A stretch of DNA of 64,000 nucleotides, from positions 8,096,328 through 8,160,327 of the forward strand of contig NC_017030.1 of NCBI RefSeq assembly GCF_000255295.1. Direction: 5' to 3'. Position 1 is the stretch's first letter; the number at the start of each line of letters is the position of its first letter. Position numbers and translations under genes: made by a program. The notes under the pieces were generated by a model. That model made no database searches. It was not told the origin of the DNA and worked only from the letters and a program-made list of their open reading frames with translations. Source of the DNA: Corallococcus coralloides DSM 2259 (GTDB taxonomy: Bacteria; Myxococcota; Myxococcia; Myxococcales; Myxococcaceae). Below, piece after piece: positions 25,385 to 34,802 of this stretch.

Positions 25385-26341
25385 TCACGCGTGGCGCCAA
25401 CGAGACGACAGCACCGTCAACGCGATGAGCGCACCGCCCGCGCCAGCAAGCACCCTCAGGGGTCGTCGCAGTTGCTCCCCCAGGGCCTCCAGCGCTCCGG
25501 CCGTGACCTCCCGGCTCGTGCGCCGCAAGAGGTCCTGGTGGCGTGGAGCCTGCCGCCAGCGGAGTTCCTCCTGCGTGAGCGCGCTCCCCGCGCCCTGCAC
25601 GGTCGCCGCCGCGGTGCGCTCGGCGAGCTTCGCCAGGGATGCGCCCAGCGCCTCCGCGGATGCCTTCGGATTCGTCGCCAGCTCCTCTTGGAGGCCCGCC
25701 GCCAGCCCCCGCACCACCCCCTGCCCTGCCTGCTCCACCAACCCCAACAGCCAGGCGGAGTCCTCGCGCAGCGTGGACTCGACGCCCATCACCAGCCCCC
25801 GGCCCACCTTCGAGGCCACCTCCTCTCCCAATGGCACCACGCCGCGCGCGTCCTCCAGGATGGCCGGCAGGGACTCATGCAGCTGCTCCGTGGCCGCCTT
25901 CACCACGCCCCGGGCCATCACCTGGGCGCGCTCGCCCGGCGTGCGAATCTCATCCGTGCGGGAATGGGCGAACGTCACCACTTCGTCGAAGAGGTGGTTG
26001 AGCCTCACCAGGAAGCCGTGGAGCGGCAGCCCCCCTTCGTTCCACTCCCGCTCCAACGCCTTCAGCGCCCCCTCCATGGCCGCACCCGCCAGCACCTCGG
26101 TCGTCCCCGCCGACGCTCCAGGTTCACGCTCGGCGGCTTCGTGCGCCATGCGGCTCAGCACCGTGAGCAGGTCCTGGAGCAAGGTGTGCAACTGACCGTG
26201 GCCGTCAGGGACCTCCTCGCGGAGCCCGTCCGCCGTGCCTCGCACCACGCCGGTCGCGATCTCGGTCGCCACCATGCGCTGCAGCGACAACGTCAGGTTG
26301 CGCAGCGCCTCGATGGGTCCCGAGCGGTCCGCGATTCCCAT
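25385..26341 (-). CDS. Hypothetical helical protein with C-terminal membrane anchor
   Basis: A 318-residue protein from ATG 26341. The sequence is almost entirely predicted helix, with recurring glycine-broken repeats (ATGVVRGTADGLREEV, GRGLVMGVEST, GQGVVRGLAAGLQEEL) at roughly 55-75-residue intervals, as though built of diverged helical repeats. A hydrophobic segment near 293-312 (RVLAGAGGALIALTVL) followed by a basic end suggests a tail anchor. No family recognised and no catalytic motif visible. It is upstream of zntB on the same strand with 138 bases between. Confidence 0.65.
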   Translation of the reverse strand: MGIADRSGPIEALRNLTLSLQRMVATEIATGVVRGTADGLREEVPDGHGQLHTLLQDLLTVLSRMAHEAAEREPGASAGTTEVLAGAAMEGALKALEREWNEGGLPLHGFLVRLNHLFDEVVTFAHSRTDEIRTPGERAQVMARGVVKAATEQLHESLPAILEDARGVVPLGEEVASKVGRGLVMGVESTLREDSAWLLGLVEQAGQGVVRGLAAGLQEELATNPKASAEALGASLAKLAERTAAATVQGAGSALTQEELRWRQAPRHQDLLRRTSREVTAGALEALGEQLRRPLRVLAGAGGALIALTVLSSRWRHA

Positions 26342-26513
26342 CTGCACACCTGTCCTTCCAGCGGGGGTTCCCCAGGAGGATGAGAACCCCGCCGCCCCCG
26401 GGCAATGCCATCCAGCCAAGCCCTCCGCCCGCCACGCCGCCCCCCTTCTGCTTGTCCAACGCCCGCCACGTCCCCATCCCTACGCCCAACCACGAACACC
26501 GGAGCGTGCCGGC

Positions 26514-28013
26514 ATGGCGACGAAGCCCGCGAAGAAGAAGCAGCCCAACATCCTGGTCATCTTCGGAGACGACATCGGCTACTGGAACCTCAGCGCCTAC
26601 AACCTGGGCGTCATGGGCTACCGCACGCCGAACATCGACCGCATCGCGAAGGAGGGCGCGCTCTTCACCGACTACTACGCCCAGCAGAGCTGCACCGCCG
26701 GCCGCGCGGCCTTCATCACCGGCCAGTGCCCCTTCCGCACGGGCCTCACCAAGGTCGGCATGCCGGGCGCGAAGGTCGGCCTCCAGCCGGAGGACCCCAC
26801 CATCGCGGACCTGGTGAAGCCGCTGGGCTACCGCACCGGCCAGTTCGGCAAGAACCACCTGGGCGACCGCGACGAGTTCCTGCCCACCGTGCACGGCTTC
26901 GACGAGTTCTTCGGCAACCTCTACCACCTCAACGCGGAGGAGGAGCCGGAGAACGTGGACTACCCCAAGGACCCCGCGTTCCGGCAGCACTTCGGCCCGC
27001 GCGGCGTGCTCAAGAGCAAGGCGGACGGCAAGGGCGGCCAGACCGTGCAGGACACCGGGCCGCTGACGAAGAAGCGCATGGAGACCGTGGACGAGGAGTT
27101 CCTGGCCGCGACCCTGGACTTCATCGACCGCACGCAGCAGGAGCAGAAGCCCTTCTTCATCTGGTTCAACACCACCCGCATGCACATCCACACGCACCTG
27201 AAGAAGGAGTCCCAGGGCAAGACGGGCATCGGGCTCTTCCCGGACGGCATGGTGGAGCACGACGGCCACGTGGGGCGGCTACTGGACAAGCTGGACCAGC
27301 TGGGCATCGCGGACGACACCATCGTCATCTACACCACCGACAACGGCGCGATGTCGAGCATGTGGCCGGACGGCGGCGTGACGCCGTTCCGCGGCGAGAA
27401 GGACACCAACTGGGAGGGCGCGTTCCGGGCCCCGTGCGTCGTGCGCTGGCCCGGCGTCGTGAAGCCCGGCACGCAGTTCAACGAGCTGTTCTCCTCCGAG
27501 GACTGGCTGCCCACGCTGGTCGCCGCCGCGGGCGAGCCAGACATCGTGCAGAAGCTGCTCGACGGCCATGACGCGGGCGACAAGCACTTCAAGGTCCATC
27601 TGGATGGCTATGACCAGACGGCGCTGCTGTCCGGCCAGTCCCAGGAGTCCAAGCGAGAGGAATTCTACTACTTCGGCGACGACGGCGAGCTGGTCGCCAT
27701 GCGCTACAAGCGCTTCAAGCTCGTCTTCGAGGAGCAGAACGCCAGGGGCATCGAGGTGTGGTCGCAGCCCTTCACCACCCGCCGCGTCCCGCTCATCTTC
27801 GACCTGCGCGCGGATCCGCTGGAGCGCTCCGAGGACTCCGTCGGCTACTTCTCCTGGATGGTCGACCGCGCCTTCGTCTTCGTCCCCGCGCAGGCCATGG
27901 TGGGCCGGTTCCTGGCCACCTTCCGGGAGTTCCCGTCGCGCCAGCACCCGTCCAGCTTCTCCATCGACCAGGTGATGGCGACGATGGAGAACGGCGCCAC
28001 CCCCGTCCACTGA
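26514..28013 (+). CDS. Sulfatase (arylsulfatase family), cytosolic paralogue
   Basis: A 499-residue sulfatase closely colinear with the enzyme at 14682. Metal Asp19-Asp20 (FGDDIGYWN), formylglycine Cys60 in CTAGR, FGKNHLGD, FNTTRMH, TTDNG and FRGEKDTNWEG are all present. It is about 50 residues shorter, lacking the paralogue's long N-terminal and C-terminal extensions, and the central lid between GPRGVL and DTGPLT is shorter. There is no signal peptide; GGAG sits nine bases before the ATG at 26514. It has no FGE of its own, so activation by the enzyme at 16462 is likely. A strong hairpin follows the stop. Confidence 0.93.
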   Translation: MATKPAKKKQPNILVIFGDDIGYWNLSAYNLGVMGYRTPNIDRIAKEGALFTDYYAQQSCTAGRAAFITGQCPFRTGLTKVGMPGAKVGLQPEDPTIADLVKPLGYRTGQFGKNHLGDRDEFLPTVHGFDEFFGNLYHLNAEEEPENVDYPKDPAFRQHFGPRGVLKSKADGKGGQTVQDTGPLTKKRMETVDEEFLAATLDFIDRTQQEQKPFFIWFNTTRMHIHTHLKKESQGKTGIGLFPDGMVEHDGHVGRLLDKLDQLGIADDTIVIYTTDNGAMSSMWPDGGVTPFRGEKDTNWEGAFRAPCVVRWPGVVKPGTQFNELFSSEDWLPTLVAAAGEPDIVQKLLDGHDAGDKHFKVHLDGYDQTALLSGQSQESKREEFYYFGDDGELVAMRYKRFKLVFEEQNARGIEVWSQPFTTRRVPLIFDLRADPLERSEDSVGYFSWMVDRAFVFVPAQAMVGRFLATFREFPSRQHPSSFSIDQVMATMENGATPVH

Positions 28014-28022
28014 GGGCCGCTC

Positions 28023-28057
28023 GCGGCGCGGAGGCGGCAGCTACGCCTTCGCGCCGC
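28023..28057 (+). terminator. Hairpin terminator after the second sulfatase
   Basis: A fourteen-base stem GCGGCGCGGAGGCG / CGCCTTCGCGCCGC with one G-U pair and a seven-base loop, ten bases past the stop. No long T-run follows, but stem strength and position fit an intrinsic terminator. Confidence 0.55.
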
Positions 28058-28153
28058 AATGGGCGGTGTTTCCAATCCACCTTCGCCAGGAAACACGCCT
28101 TGTGCGTCCCGGGAGTATGAGTCATCCAGGGTCCCTTCCCGGAACCTCGCGAC

Positions 28154-29977
28154 ATGACCGTCTCCCCTTCCCCGGACGTGCAGGACGCAGCCCCTCGCAA
28201 CAGGCGCTGGCGCCGCGTCGCCCTGTGGGCCCTGGTGGCGGTGGCGGTGCTGGAGGTCGCCCTCAACGTCGCGCTCAACACGGGCGTCACCCAGGCCATC
28301 ATGGGCCGCGCGACGGACCGCACGCATTTGACGTGGCAGCGCGCGTGGTGGCTGTGGCCCGTGGGCCGGCTCCACCTGAAGGGCTTCACCCTCACCCAGC
28401 AGGACTCGGACGTCTGGTGGAAGGTGGAGGTGGACGCGCTGGAGGCGGGCATGTCGCTCACGGGCCTCTTGCGCAAGCGCGTGGACGTGGACGGCATCGA
28501 CGGGCACGGCGCCCGCTTCCACCTGGAGCCGTCCGGCGCGCCCGAAGAACCGTCCAACCCGAACAGCAAGCCCTGGGTCATCCACCTGAAGGACGTCACG
28601 CTGCACGAGGTGCGCGAGCTGGACTTCAGCCGCGTGCGCTTCGCGGGCTCACTGGACGTCACCGGCACGCTGAACCTCCAGTCCCGGGAACGGCTCCAGG
28701 TGGACCTGCCGTCGGTGCGCGTGGCCGAGGGCTTCATCGAAGTGGACGGCACACGCGTGGCGCGGCTGGAGTCGCTCGACTCGCGCGCCCGGCTCGACGC
28801 GCCCTTCCGGGCCGGCAAGGGCTACGACCTCACCCAGGCCCTGGGCGGCCAGGTGAAGACGCGCATCGACGTGCTGCCCCTGGATTGGATCAACGACCTG
28901 CTGGGCGCGAGCGCCCCCGTGTCGCTGCGCGGCGGCGCGGGACGGGTGGACCTGGACGTGCGCATGGAGCGCAACACGCTGGCGCCGGGCAGCCAGCTCA
29001 AGGCCTCCGGTGAAGCGCTGGACCTGCGCGCCGGCCCCATGAGAGCGCAGGCTCCGTGGAGCCTCCAGGCGTCCATGGATCCGGAGCCGAAGGGACAGCC
29101 GTCAGGCTCGCTGCGGTTGGCCTTCGAGCCCGTGCACATGTCAGGCCCCAAGGGCTACGACCTGGACATACCGGAGGTCGCCCTCACCGTGCAGGCCCGG
29201 CGGCGGGAAGGTCAGCCCGGCCTGGAGCTGCAGCCCGAGCTGCTCGTGGCAAAGAGCAAGCCCCTGGACCTGCGCGTGCTCAATCCGTGGCTGGGGCAGA
29301 CGCTCGAAATCGACTCCGGCCATGTGACGGTGCGCAGCGAGGACCCCTCCAAGGGCAAGGGCACGAGGGCGCGCAATGCGCTGGAGCTGCGCATGGACAC
29401 GGACCTCATCTCCGGACGCATGGGGCCCAACAAGGTCCTCCTGCGCGCGGAGGTGGAGGTGGATGCGCGTCACCTGTCCTGGGACATGACGGAGCTGGGC
29501 CTGAGCGGGACGACGCTGCGGCTGAGAGACGTGTCCTCCAACGGCAACGTGCCCATCCGTGCCTGGAGCGGGAACTTCACCCTGCCGCGCGCCAGCCTCT
29601 CCCTGTCCCCCACGGTGCTGAAGGCGCGCTTCGCAAGCCAGCTCACCGACACGCAGCCCATCGTCGCGCTCATCACTTCGTCCAAGAAGCTGCCCGGCTT
29701 CCTCACGTCCCTGCTCAACATCCCGAAGGTGGAGGTGACGGGGCAGGTGCAGATCGACGAGCGCGGGCTCCAGCTGCGCGAGCTGAAGGCGAAGGGCGAG
29801 AGCTTCTCGCTGGAAGGCCACCTGGACCTGGTGCAGGGCAACATCACGGGCGCCCTGCTGGCGTCGCTGGGCGCGGTGACGGGCGGCATCGAGCTGCGGC
29901 CCGGCGGCAAGCACGACCTGCACCTGCTGAAGGCGACGGAGTGGTACAAGAGCCAGCCGGTGCCGCCGTTCCGCTGA
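28154..29977 (+). CDS. AsmA/DUF748-like membrane-anchored protein
   Basis: A 607-residue protein with one N-terminal membrane helix (about 21-41) followed by a long periplasmic region of alternating beta-strands. The pattern of repeated beta segments with AGMSLTGLLRKRVDVDGI near the start and a C-terminal QVQIDERGLQLRELKAKGES, GGIELRPGG block recalls AsmA/TamB-type proteins, which bridge phospholipids or help outer-membrane assembly. Overall identity to those is not strong by eye, so the call is structural. It converges with the response regulator gene, seven bases away. Confidence 0.55.
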   Translation: MTVSPSPDVQDAAPRNRRWRRVALWALVAVAVLEVALNVALNTGVTQAIMGRATDRTHLTWQRAWWLWPVGRLHLKGFTLTQQDSDVWWKVEVDALEAGMSLTGLLRKRVDVDGIDGHGARFHLEPSGAPEEPSNPNSKPWVIHLKDVTLHEVRELDFSRVRFAGSLDVTGTLNLQSRERLQVDLPSVRVAEGFIEVDGTRVARLESLDSRARLDAPFRAGKGYDLTQALGGQVKTRIDVLPLDWINDLLGASAPVSLRGGAGRVDLDVRMERNTLAPGSQLKASGEALDLRAGPMRAQAPWSLQASMDPEPKGQPSGSLRLAFEPVHMSGPKGYDLDIPEVALTVQARRREGQPGLELQPELLVAKSKPLDLRVLNPWLGQTLEIDSGHVTVRSEDPSKGKGTRARNALELRMDTDLISGRMGPNKVLLRAEVEVDARHLSWDMTELGLSGTTLRLRDVSSNGNVPIRAWSGNFTLPRASLSLSPTVLKARFASQLTDTQPIVALITSSKKLPGFLTSLLNIPKVEVTGQVQIDERGLQLRELKAKGESFSLEGHLDLVQGNITGALLASLGAVTGGIELRPGGKHDLHLLKATEWYKSQPVPPFR

Positions 29978-29984
29978 CGCCTCC

Positions 29985-30383
29985 TCACTGGGGAGGATGG
30001 GCCTCGGAGCCGGCCGGCCTGACGTAGGCCGCCACCGCGCCCAGCAGCACGTCCAGGTCCACCGGCTTCTCCAGGAAGCCGTCCACGCCCAGGGCGTTCA
30101 TCGCCCGAGCGCCCGCGTCCTGCGCGTACAGGACGATGACCGGGATGGAGGCGAGCGCCGGGTCCTCCAGCTGCCTCAAGCGGAACGACCAGGCGTTCAT
30201 TCCCGGCATCATCAAATCCAACAGGATGAGCGCCGGGCGCAGGCCTTGATTCAGCAGGCGCAGCGCCTCGAAGCCGTTGCGCGCCAGCGCCACCTCGTGC
30301 CCGTCCAGTTCCAGCGCTTCCTTGTAGGCCCGGAGCAGGTCCAGGTCGTCGTCCACCACCAGGATGCAGTTCCACCAGGGCAT
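29985..30383 (-). CDS. Single-domain response regulator
   Basis: A 132-residue receiver domain alone. Acidic pair Asp11-Asp12-Asp13, phosphoacceptor Asp56 in LILLDLMMPGM and Lys106 in LEKPVD are present. The conserved Ser/Thr after beta-4, needed for the usual activation switch, is Tyr86 (VIVLYAQD). The start MPWWNC at 30383 sets the first strand at the N-terminus; the longer open frame upstream is not coding-like. No output domain, so it probably acts through a partner kinase or phosphorelay protein. No sensor kinase is adjacent. Confidence 0.85.
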   Translation of the reverse strand: MPWWNCILVVDDDLDLLRAYKEALELDGHEVALARNGFEALRLLNQGLRPALILLDLMMPGMNAWSFRLRQLEDPALASIPVIVLYAQDAGARAMNALGVDGFLEKPVDLDVLLGAVAAYVRPAGSEAHPPQ

Positions 30384-30537
30384 GCGTCGCACACTCCCGA
30401 AGAGTCCCTTTCCCTCCAGGGTGTCAACGCGTTGGCGGCAGCACCTCGTCCCGCGGTGGGGGGAAGGTGTTTTGCGTGCCCTCGGACGCGCAACCGTGCG
30501 ACAAGGCGGGCCGCTGCGACACCCTTCGGAGGACGGC

Positions 30538-31299
30538 ATGGCGGAGATGACCTACCGGACGGCGCTGGTGACTGGCGCCTCGAGCGGCCTGGGACGTGGA
30601 CTGGCCCTGTGGCTGGCGAAGCACGGCGTGCGCGTCTTCGCGACGGGCCGGCGGCTGAGCCACCTGCAGGCCCTCGCCGCGGAGGCGCAGGCCGCGGGCG
30701 CCGCGGTGGAGCCCGTCGTCATGGACGTCAGCGCCGTGGAGCCCTCCCAGGAGCGCATCCGCGCCATCGACGCGGAGTGCGGCGGGCTGGACCTGGTGGT
30801 GGCCAACGCCGGCATTGGCGGCCCCACGCACGGCAAGCGCATGGACTGGGAGCGCACCCGCTCCATCATCGACACCAACGTCACCGGCGCCGCCGCCACG
30901 CTGTGCGCGGTGCTGCCGCAGATGGTGGAGCGCCGCCGGGGCCACGTCGTCGGCGTGTCCAGCCTCGCGGGGATGCGGGGGCTCGCGGGCCACGCCGCCT
31001 ACTCCGCGTCCAAGGCCTTCGTCGCCACCTTCCTGGAGAGCCTGCGCGTGGACCTGAAGGGCACCGGCGTCCAGGTGACGTGCGTCTACCCGGGCTTCGT
31101 GAAGAGCGAGCTCACCGCGAAGAACACCTTCCCCATGCCCTTCCTCATGGAGACCGAGGACGCGGTGGAGCGCATGGGCCGCGCCATCTTCGCGGGCGCC
31201 GCGGAGGTGAGCTTCCCCTGGCAGCTGGCCGCGCCCATGCGCGTCCTGAAGGTCATGCCCAATCCGCTGTTCGACGCCACCGCGCGCCGGTTGAAGTGA
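30538..31299 (+). CDS. Short-chain dehydrogenase/reductase
   Basis: A 253-residue NAD(P)-dependent SDR. It has the Rossmann TGASSGLG (12-19), structural NAG (90-92), catalytic Ser142 (VSSLAG) and YSASK (Tyr155, Lys159). The Arg pair after the first strand (GRR) hints at NADP preference. The start follows GGAGG. The order with pyrF (14-base gap) suggests co-transcription, but no shared pathway is evident. The substrate is unknown; annotation as a general oxidoreductase is safest. Confidence 0.9.
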   Translation: MAEMTYRTALVTGASSGLGRGLALWLAKHGVRVFATGRRLSHLQALAAEAQAAGAAVEPVVMDVSAVEPSQERIRAIDAECGGLDLVVANAGIGGPTHGKRMDWERTRSIIDTNVTGAAATLCAVLPQMVERRRGHVVGVSSLAGMRGLAGHAAYSASKAFVATFLESLRVDLKGTGVQVTCVYPGFVKSELTAKNTFPMPFLMETEDAVERMGRAIFAGAAEVSFPWQLAAPMRVLKVMPNPLFDATARRLK

Positions 31300-31313
31300 G
31301 AGGAGGCCCGCCC

Positions 31314-32165
31314 ATGACGACCCCGTCCTTCGCACAGCGCTTCGCGAAGCTCGCCGACGAGCGCTCCCCCTTCTGCCTGGGCCTGGACCCGTCCCGCGAC
31401 GTGCTCGCCCGCTGGAACCTGCCGGACACGACGCAGGGCCTGTCCGACTTCTGCGACCGGCTGGCCGACGCGGCCGGCGAGACGCTCGCGGTGGTGAAGC
31501 CCCAGAGCGCCTTCTTCGAGCGCCACGGCCCCGAAGGGCTCGTCGTGCTCCAGCGCGTCCTCCAGCGCTTCCGCGCCGCGGGCACCCTCACGCTGCTGGA
31601 CGTGAAGCGCGGCGACATCGGGTCCACCATGGACGCCTACGCGGAATCGCTGTTCGGCAGGGGCAGCGCGTACGACGTGGACGCCGCCACCTTCACCGCG
31701 TACCTGGGCCTGGGCGCGCTCGCGAAGACGGTGGAGCGCGCGCGGGCCCACGGGGCCTGCGCCTTCGTGGTGGTGCGCTCGTCCAACCCGGAAGGCGTGC
31801 CCGTGCAGAACGCGGTGGGCGGCGACGGCCGCACCGTGGCCCAGGCCGTGGCGGACGGCCTGCGCGAGCTGAACGAGAAGGCCGGCCCCGGCGTGCTGCC
31901 CGCGGGCGCGGTGATGGGCGCCACGCTGCCTCCAGCAGACCGCGACGTGGTGGAGCGGCTGGGAAACGCGCTGCTGCTCACGCCGGGCATCGGCTCGCAG
32001 GGCGCGGGCTTCTCTGACCTGCCCAAGCTCTTCTCTGGTCGCGAGCGGCAGGTGCTGCCCACCGCCGCGCGCTCCGTGCTGGAGGCCGGTCCGGACGTGG
32101 CCGCGCTGAAGAAGGCCCTGGAAGCACATCAGGCGCCCTCGCGTGCGTTCCGCGAAGGCGCCTGA
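31314..32165 (+). CDS. pyrF: Orotidine 5'-phosphate decarboxylase (type 2)
   Basis: A 283-residue OMP decarboxylase that makes UMP in the last step of pyrimidine synthesis. The long form has the catalytic segment LLDVKRGDIGSTMDAYAESLFG (Asp-x-Lys and Asp) and VVKPQSAFFERHGPEGL, which distinguishes the type-2 (mycobacterial/myxobacterial) enzymes from the shorter E. coli form. AGGAGG lies eight bases before the ATG. It follows the SDR gene closely and converges on the penicillin-binding protein gene. Confidence 0.93.
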   Translation: MTTPSFAQRFAKLADERSPFCLGLDPSRDVLARWNLPDTTQGLSDFCDRLADAAGETLAVVKPQSAFFERHGPEGLVVLQRVLQRFRAAGTLTLLDVKRGDIGSTMDAYAESLFGRGSAYDVDAATFTAYLGLGALAKTVERARAHGACAFVVVRSSNPEGVPVQNAVGGDGRTVAQAVADGLRELNEKAGPGVLPAGAVMGATLPPADRDVVERLGNALLLTPGIGSQGAGFSDLPKLFSGRERQVLPTAARSVLEAGPDVAALKKALEAHQAPSRAFREGA

Positions 32166-32197
32166 AGGGCACTGCGTTCGAGATGCGGCGCTAAGGG

Positions 32198-34771
32198 CTA
32201 CTGCGCGCCCATCATGAACTGGTCCACGCCGACCTGGTTCTTGTCGGGCACGGCTTCCTTCGGCTCCGTGCCCTTCTTGAAGAACATCAGCTCCGCGCCC
32301 TTGGCTCCGGGGCTGGACACCTTGCCCGTCTTCTTGTCGATGTAGAGCCGCGCCAGCTGCATGGACTGCCAGGGGTAGAACTCCGACTGCGGCCGGCCCT
32401 CCAGCGCGCGCTTCATGTAGTTGAGCCAGATGGGCAGCGCCGCGCGGCCACCCGTCTCGTAGCGGCCCAGCGGGTGCGGGTTCAGGTCGTAGCCCACCCA
32501 CGCCACCGTCACCAGGTCCTTGGTGTAGGCCGCGAACCACGCGTCGAAGGAGTCGTTCGTCGTGCCCGTCTTGCCCGCCGCCGGCTTGCCCAGCTTCTGC
32601 GCGGGACCGCCGGTGCCCTGGAGCACCACGCCGCGCAACAGGTGCGTGAGGATGAAGCCCGTCTCCGCGCTCATCACCTGCTCGCCCGGCTCGAAGAGGC
32701 GCGCGTAGCCCGCGGCCACGCGGTCCTGCAGCGGGGCCCACGCGTCGTCGAATGCCGTGTGGTCCTCCAGCGTGCGGCCGAAGCGGTCCTCCACCTTGCG
32801 GATGAAGTACGTGGGCTTCTTGCGGCCGTAGCGGTTGAAGGTCGCGTACGCGGAAGCCAGGTCGAACGGGTACACGCAGGACGACCCCAGCGCCGCGGAG
32901 AAGTCCATGTTCATGGGCGTCGTCAGGCCCAGCTTCTTGGACCAATCCGCCATGTTGTGCACGCCCACCGCGCCGAACGTCTTCACCGCGGGGATGTTCA
33001 TGGAGTTCACCAGCGCCGTGCGCAGCAGCACGTCACCCACGAACTCCTCGCTGTAGTTGGCCGGCTTCCACGACACCTTGTTGTCCGGGTCGTGCTCCAC
33101 GATGGGCGAGTCCACGATGACGGTGGCCTCCGTCCAGTTCAGCTGCTCCAGCGCCGCCGAGTACACGAACGGCTTGAAGGACGAACCGGGCTGACGGCAC
33201 GCCTGGAACGCGCGGTTGAACTCGTTGTCGTCGAAGTCGTAGCCGCCCACCATCGCGGTGAGGTACTGGCGATGCGGATCGATGGAGACCAGCGCGCTCT
33301 GCGCCTCCGGCGTCTGCTCCAGCCGGAAGAGCTTCACGCCCTCCTCGGGGATGTCCTCCGCCAGCTTCTTGTCCCACTGCTCCTTGTCGTCCGTGAGCTC
33401 CTTCTTCACCACGTGACGAAGGACGACGACGTCCCCCACCGCCACGGCCTTCTTGACGGAGGTGATCATGCTCGCCGGGTAGTAGCTCTCCGGGTTCACC
33501 TTGCGCGCCCAACGCATGCCCAACAGCGGCAGCCGGCCCTGGTGCGGCCCCACCTGCACGTCGGAGCCCTTGCCGTCGTCGTCGATGCGGGTGACGACGC
33601 CCACGTAGAGGCGGTTCTCGACGAGTTCCTCCTTGCCCATGGCCTTCTTCGCCTTGGCGATGAAGGCGCTGCGCTCGGCCTCGGTGGCCAGCTGCATCAC
33701 CGGGCCGCGCCAGCCCTGGCGCTTGTCCACGGACATCAGGCCGTCCAGCACGGAGTCCTGCGCCGCGCGCTGCCGCTCGCTGTCCATGGTGGTGAAGACC
33801 TTGAGGCCTTCCTTCAGCAGCACCGGGTTGCCGTAGCGGTCCACGATGTCCTTGCGCACCTGCTCCACGAAGTACGGGGCGAACTCGTGGAAGACGTCCT
33901 CCACCGGGTACACCTTCACCGGCTCCGCGTTGGCCTGGTCATGCTCGGCCTTCGAAATCATGCCCTCCGTCAGCATGCGGCCCAGCACGTACGAGCGGCG
34001 CTTCTTCGCGGCCTCCGGACGCAGGAAGGGCGAGTAGCGGCTGGGCGCCTGGGGCAGGCCCGCGATGAGCGTCATCTCCCCCAGCGTCAGGTCGCGCACG
34101 TCCTTGCGGTAGTAGTTCTCCGCCGCGCTCTGCACGCCGTAGCTGTGGTGCCCGAGGAAGACGTTGTTCAGGTAGAGATACAGGATCTCTTCCTTCGTCA
34201 GCGCCTGCTCCAGCCGGAAGGCGAGGATGGCCTCGCGGATCTTGCGCTTGGGCGTCTTCGCGGTGGCTTCCTTGTAGCCCTCCGCGGAGATGAGGACCGC
34301 CTTCGCGGTCTGCTGCGTGAGCGTGGAGCCGCCCTGCACGCCGCCAGCGCGCAGGCCCAGCTTCGTCATCACCGTCTTGGAGACTGCGCGCGTGGTGCCC
34401 AGCACGTCCACGCCGAAGTGGTCGAAGAAGCTGGAGTCCTCGCTGGCGATGAACGCCTGGACGAGCCGCTTGGGGATGCGCTCGTAGGGCACCACCTTGC
34501 GCCGCTCGTTGTAGAACTCGCCCGCGAGCACCGCGTCGTCGGTGTAGACCTCCGTGACGATGGGCGGCCAGTACTCGTCCACCTTCGGGATGGCGGGCAG
34601 CCCGTCGGAGAAGACGTAGTAGGCACCCACGACGGCGAGCACGCCCGCGGTGGCGCCCATGAGGCCCAGCACGGCGACGAGCTTCATCAAGCGCACGAGG
34701 ATGTTGCGCTTGGGCGGAACGCCGTCGAGCACCAGCTTGGAGCGGCTGCGGTCAATCTTCGGGTCGGCCAT
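32198..34771 (-). CDS. Penicillin-binding protein 1A (bifunctional transglycosylase/transpeptidase)
   Basis: An 857-residue class A PBP that polymerises and cross-links peptidoglycan. A single N-terminal membrane helix (about 28-52) is followed by a GT51 transglycosylase domain with Glu111 in the block AFIASEDSSFFDHFG and GGSTLTQQ (148-154). A linker with an OB-like insert comes next (about 340-480). The transpeptidase carries SSFK (active Ser530, Lys533), SMN (590-592) and KTGTT (734-738). Length and order match the PBP1a/MrcA group rather than PBP1b. It lies downstream of the RluA-family gene, same strand, 31-base gap. Confidence 0.95.
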   Translation of the reverse strand: MADPKIDRSRSKLVLDGVPPKRNILVRLMKLVAVLGLMGATAGVLAVVGAYYVFSDGLPAIPKVDEYWPPIVTEVYTDDAVLAGEFYNERRKVVPYERIPKRLVQAFIASEDSSFFDHFGVDVLGTTRAVSKTVMTKLGLRAGGVQGGSTLTQQTAKAVLISAEGYKEATAKTPKRKIREAILAFRLEQALTKEEILYLYLNNVFLGHHSYGVQSAAENYYRKDVRDLTLGEMTLIAGLPQAPSRYSPFLRPEAAKKRRSYVLGRMLTEGMISKAEHDQANAEPVKVYPVEDVFHEFAPYFVEQVRKDIVDRYGNPVLLKEGLKVFTTMDSERQRAAQDSVLDGLMSVDKRQGWRGPVMQLATEAERSAFIAKAKKAMGKEELVENRLYVGVVTRIDDDGKGSDVQVGPHQGRLPLLGMRWARKVNPESYYPASMITSVKKAVAVGDVVVLRHVVKKELTDDKEQWDKKLAEDIPEEGVKLFRLEQTPEAQSALVSIDPHRQYLTAMVGGYDFDDNEFNRAFQACRQPGSSFKPFVYSAALEQLNWTEATVIVDSPIVEHDPDNKVSWKPANYSEEFVGDVLLRTALVNSMNIPAVKTFGAVGVHNMADWSKKLGLTTPMNMDFSAALGSSCVYPFDLASAYATFNRYGRKKPTYFIRKVEDRFGRTLEDHTAFDDAWAPLQDRVAAGYARLFEPGEQVMSAETGFILTHLLRGVVLQGTGGPAQKLGKPAAGKTGTTNDSFDAWFAAYTKDLVTVAWVGYDLNPHPLGRYETGGRAALPIWLNYMKRALEGRPQSEFYPWQSMQLARLYIDKKTGKVSSPGAKGAELMFFKKGTEPKEAVPDKNQVGVDQFMMGAQ

Positions 34772-34802
34772 GCGTGTTTGTGTCGAGTCCTGGGCTCAAG
34801 GC

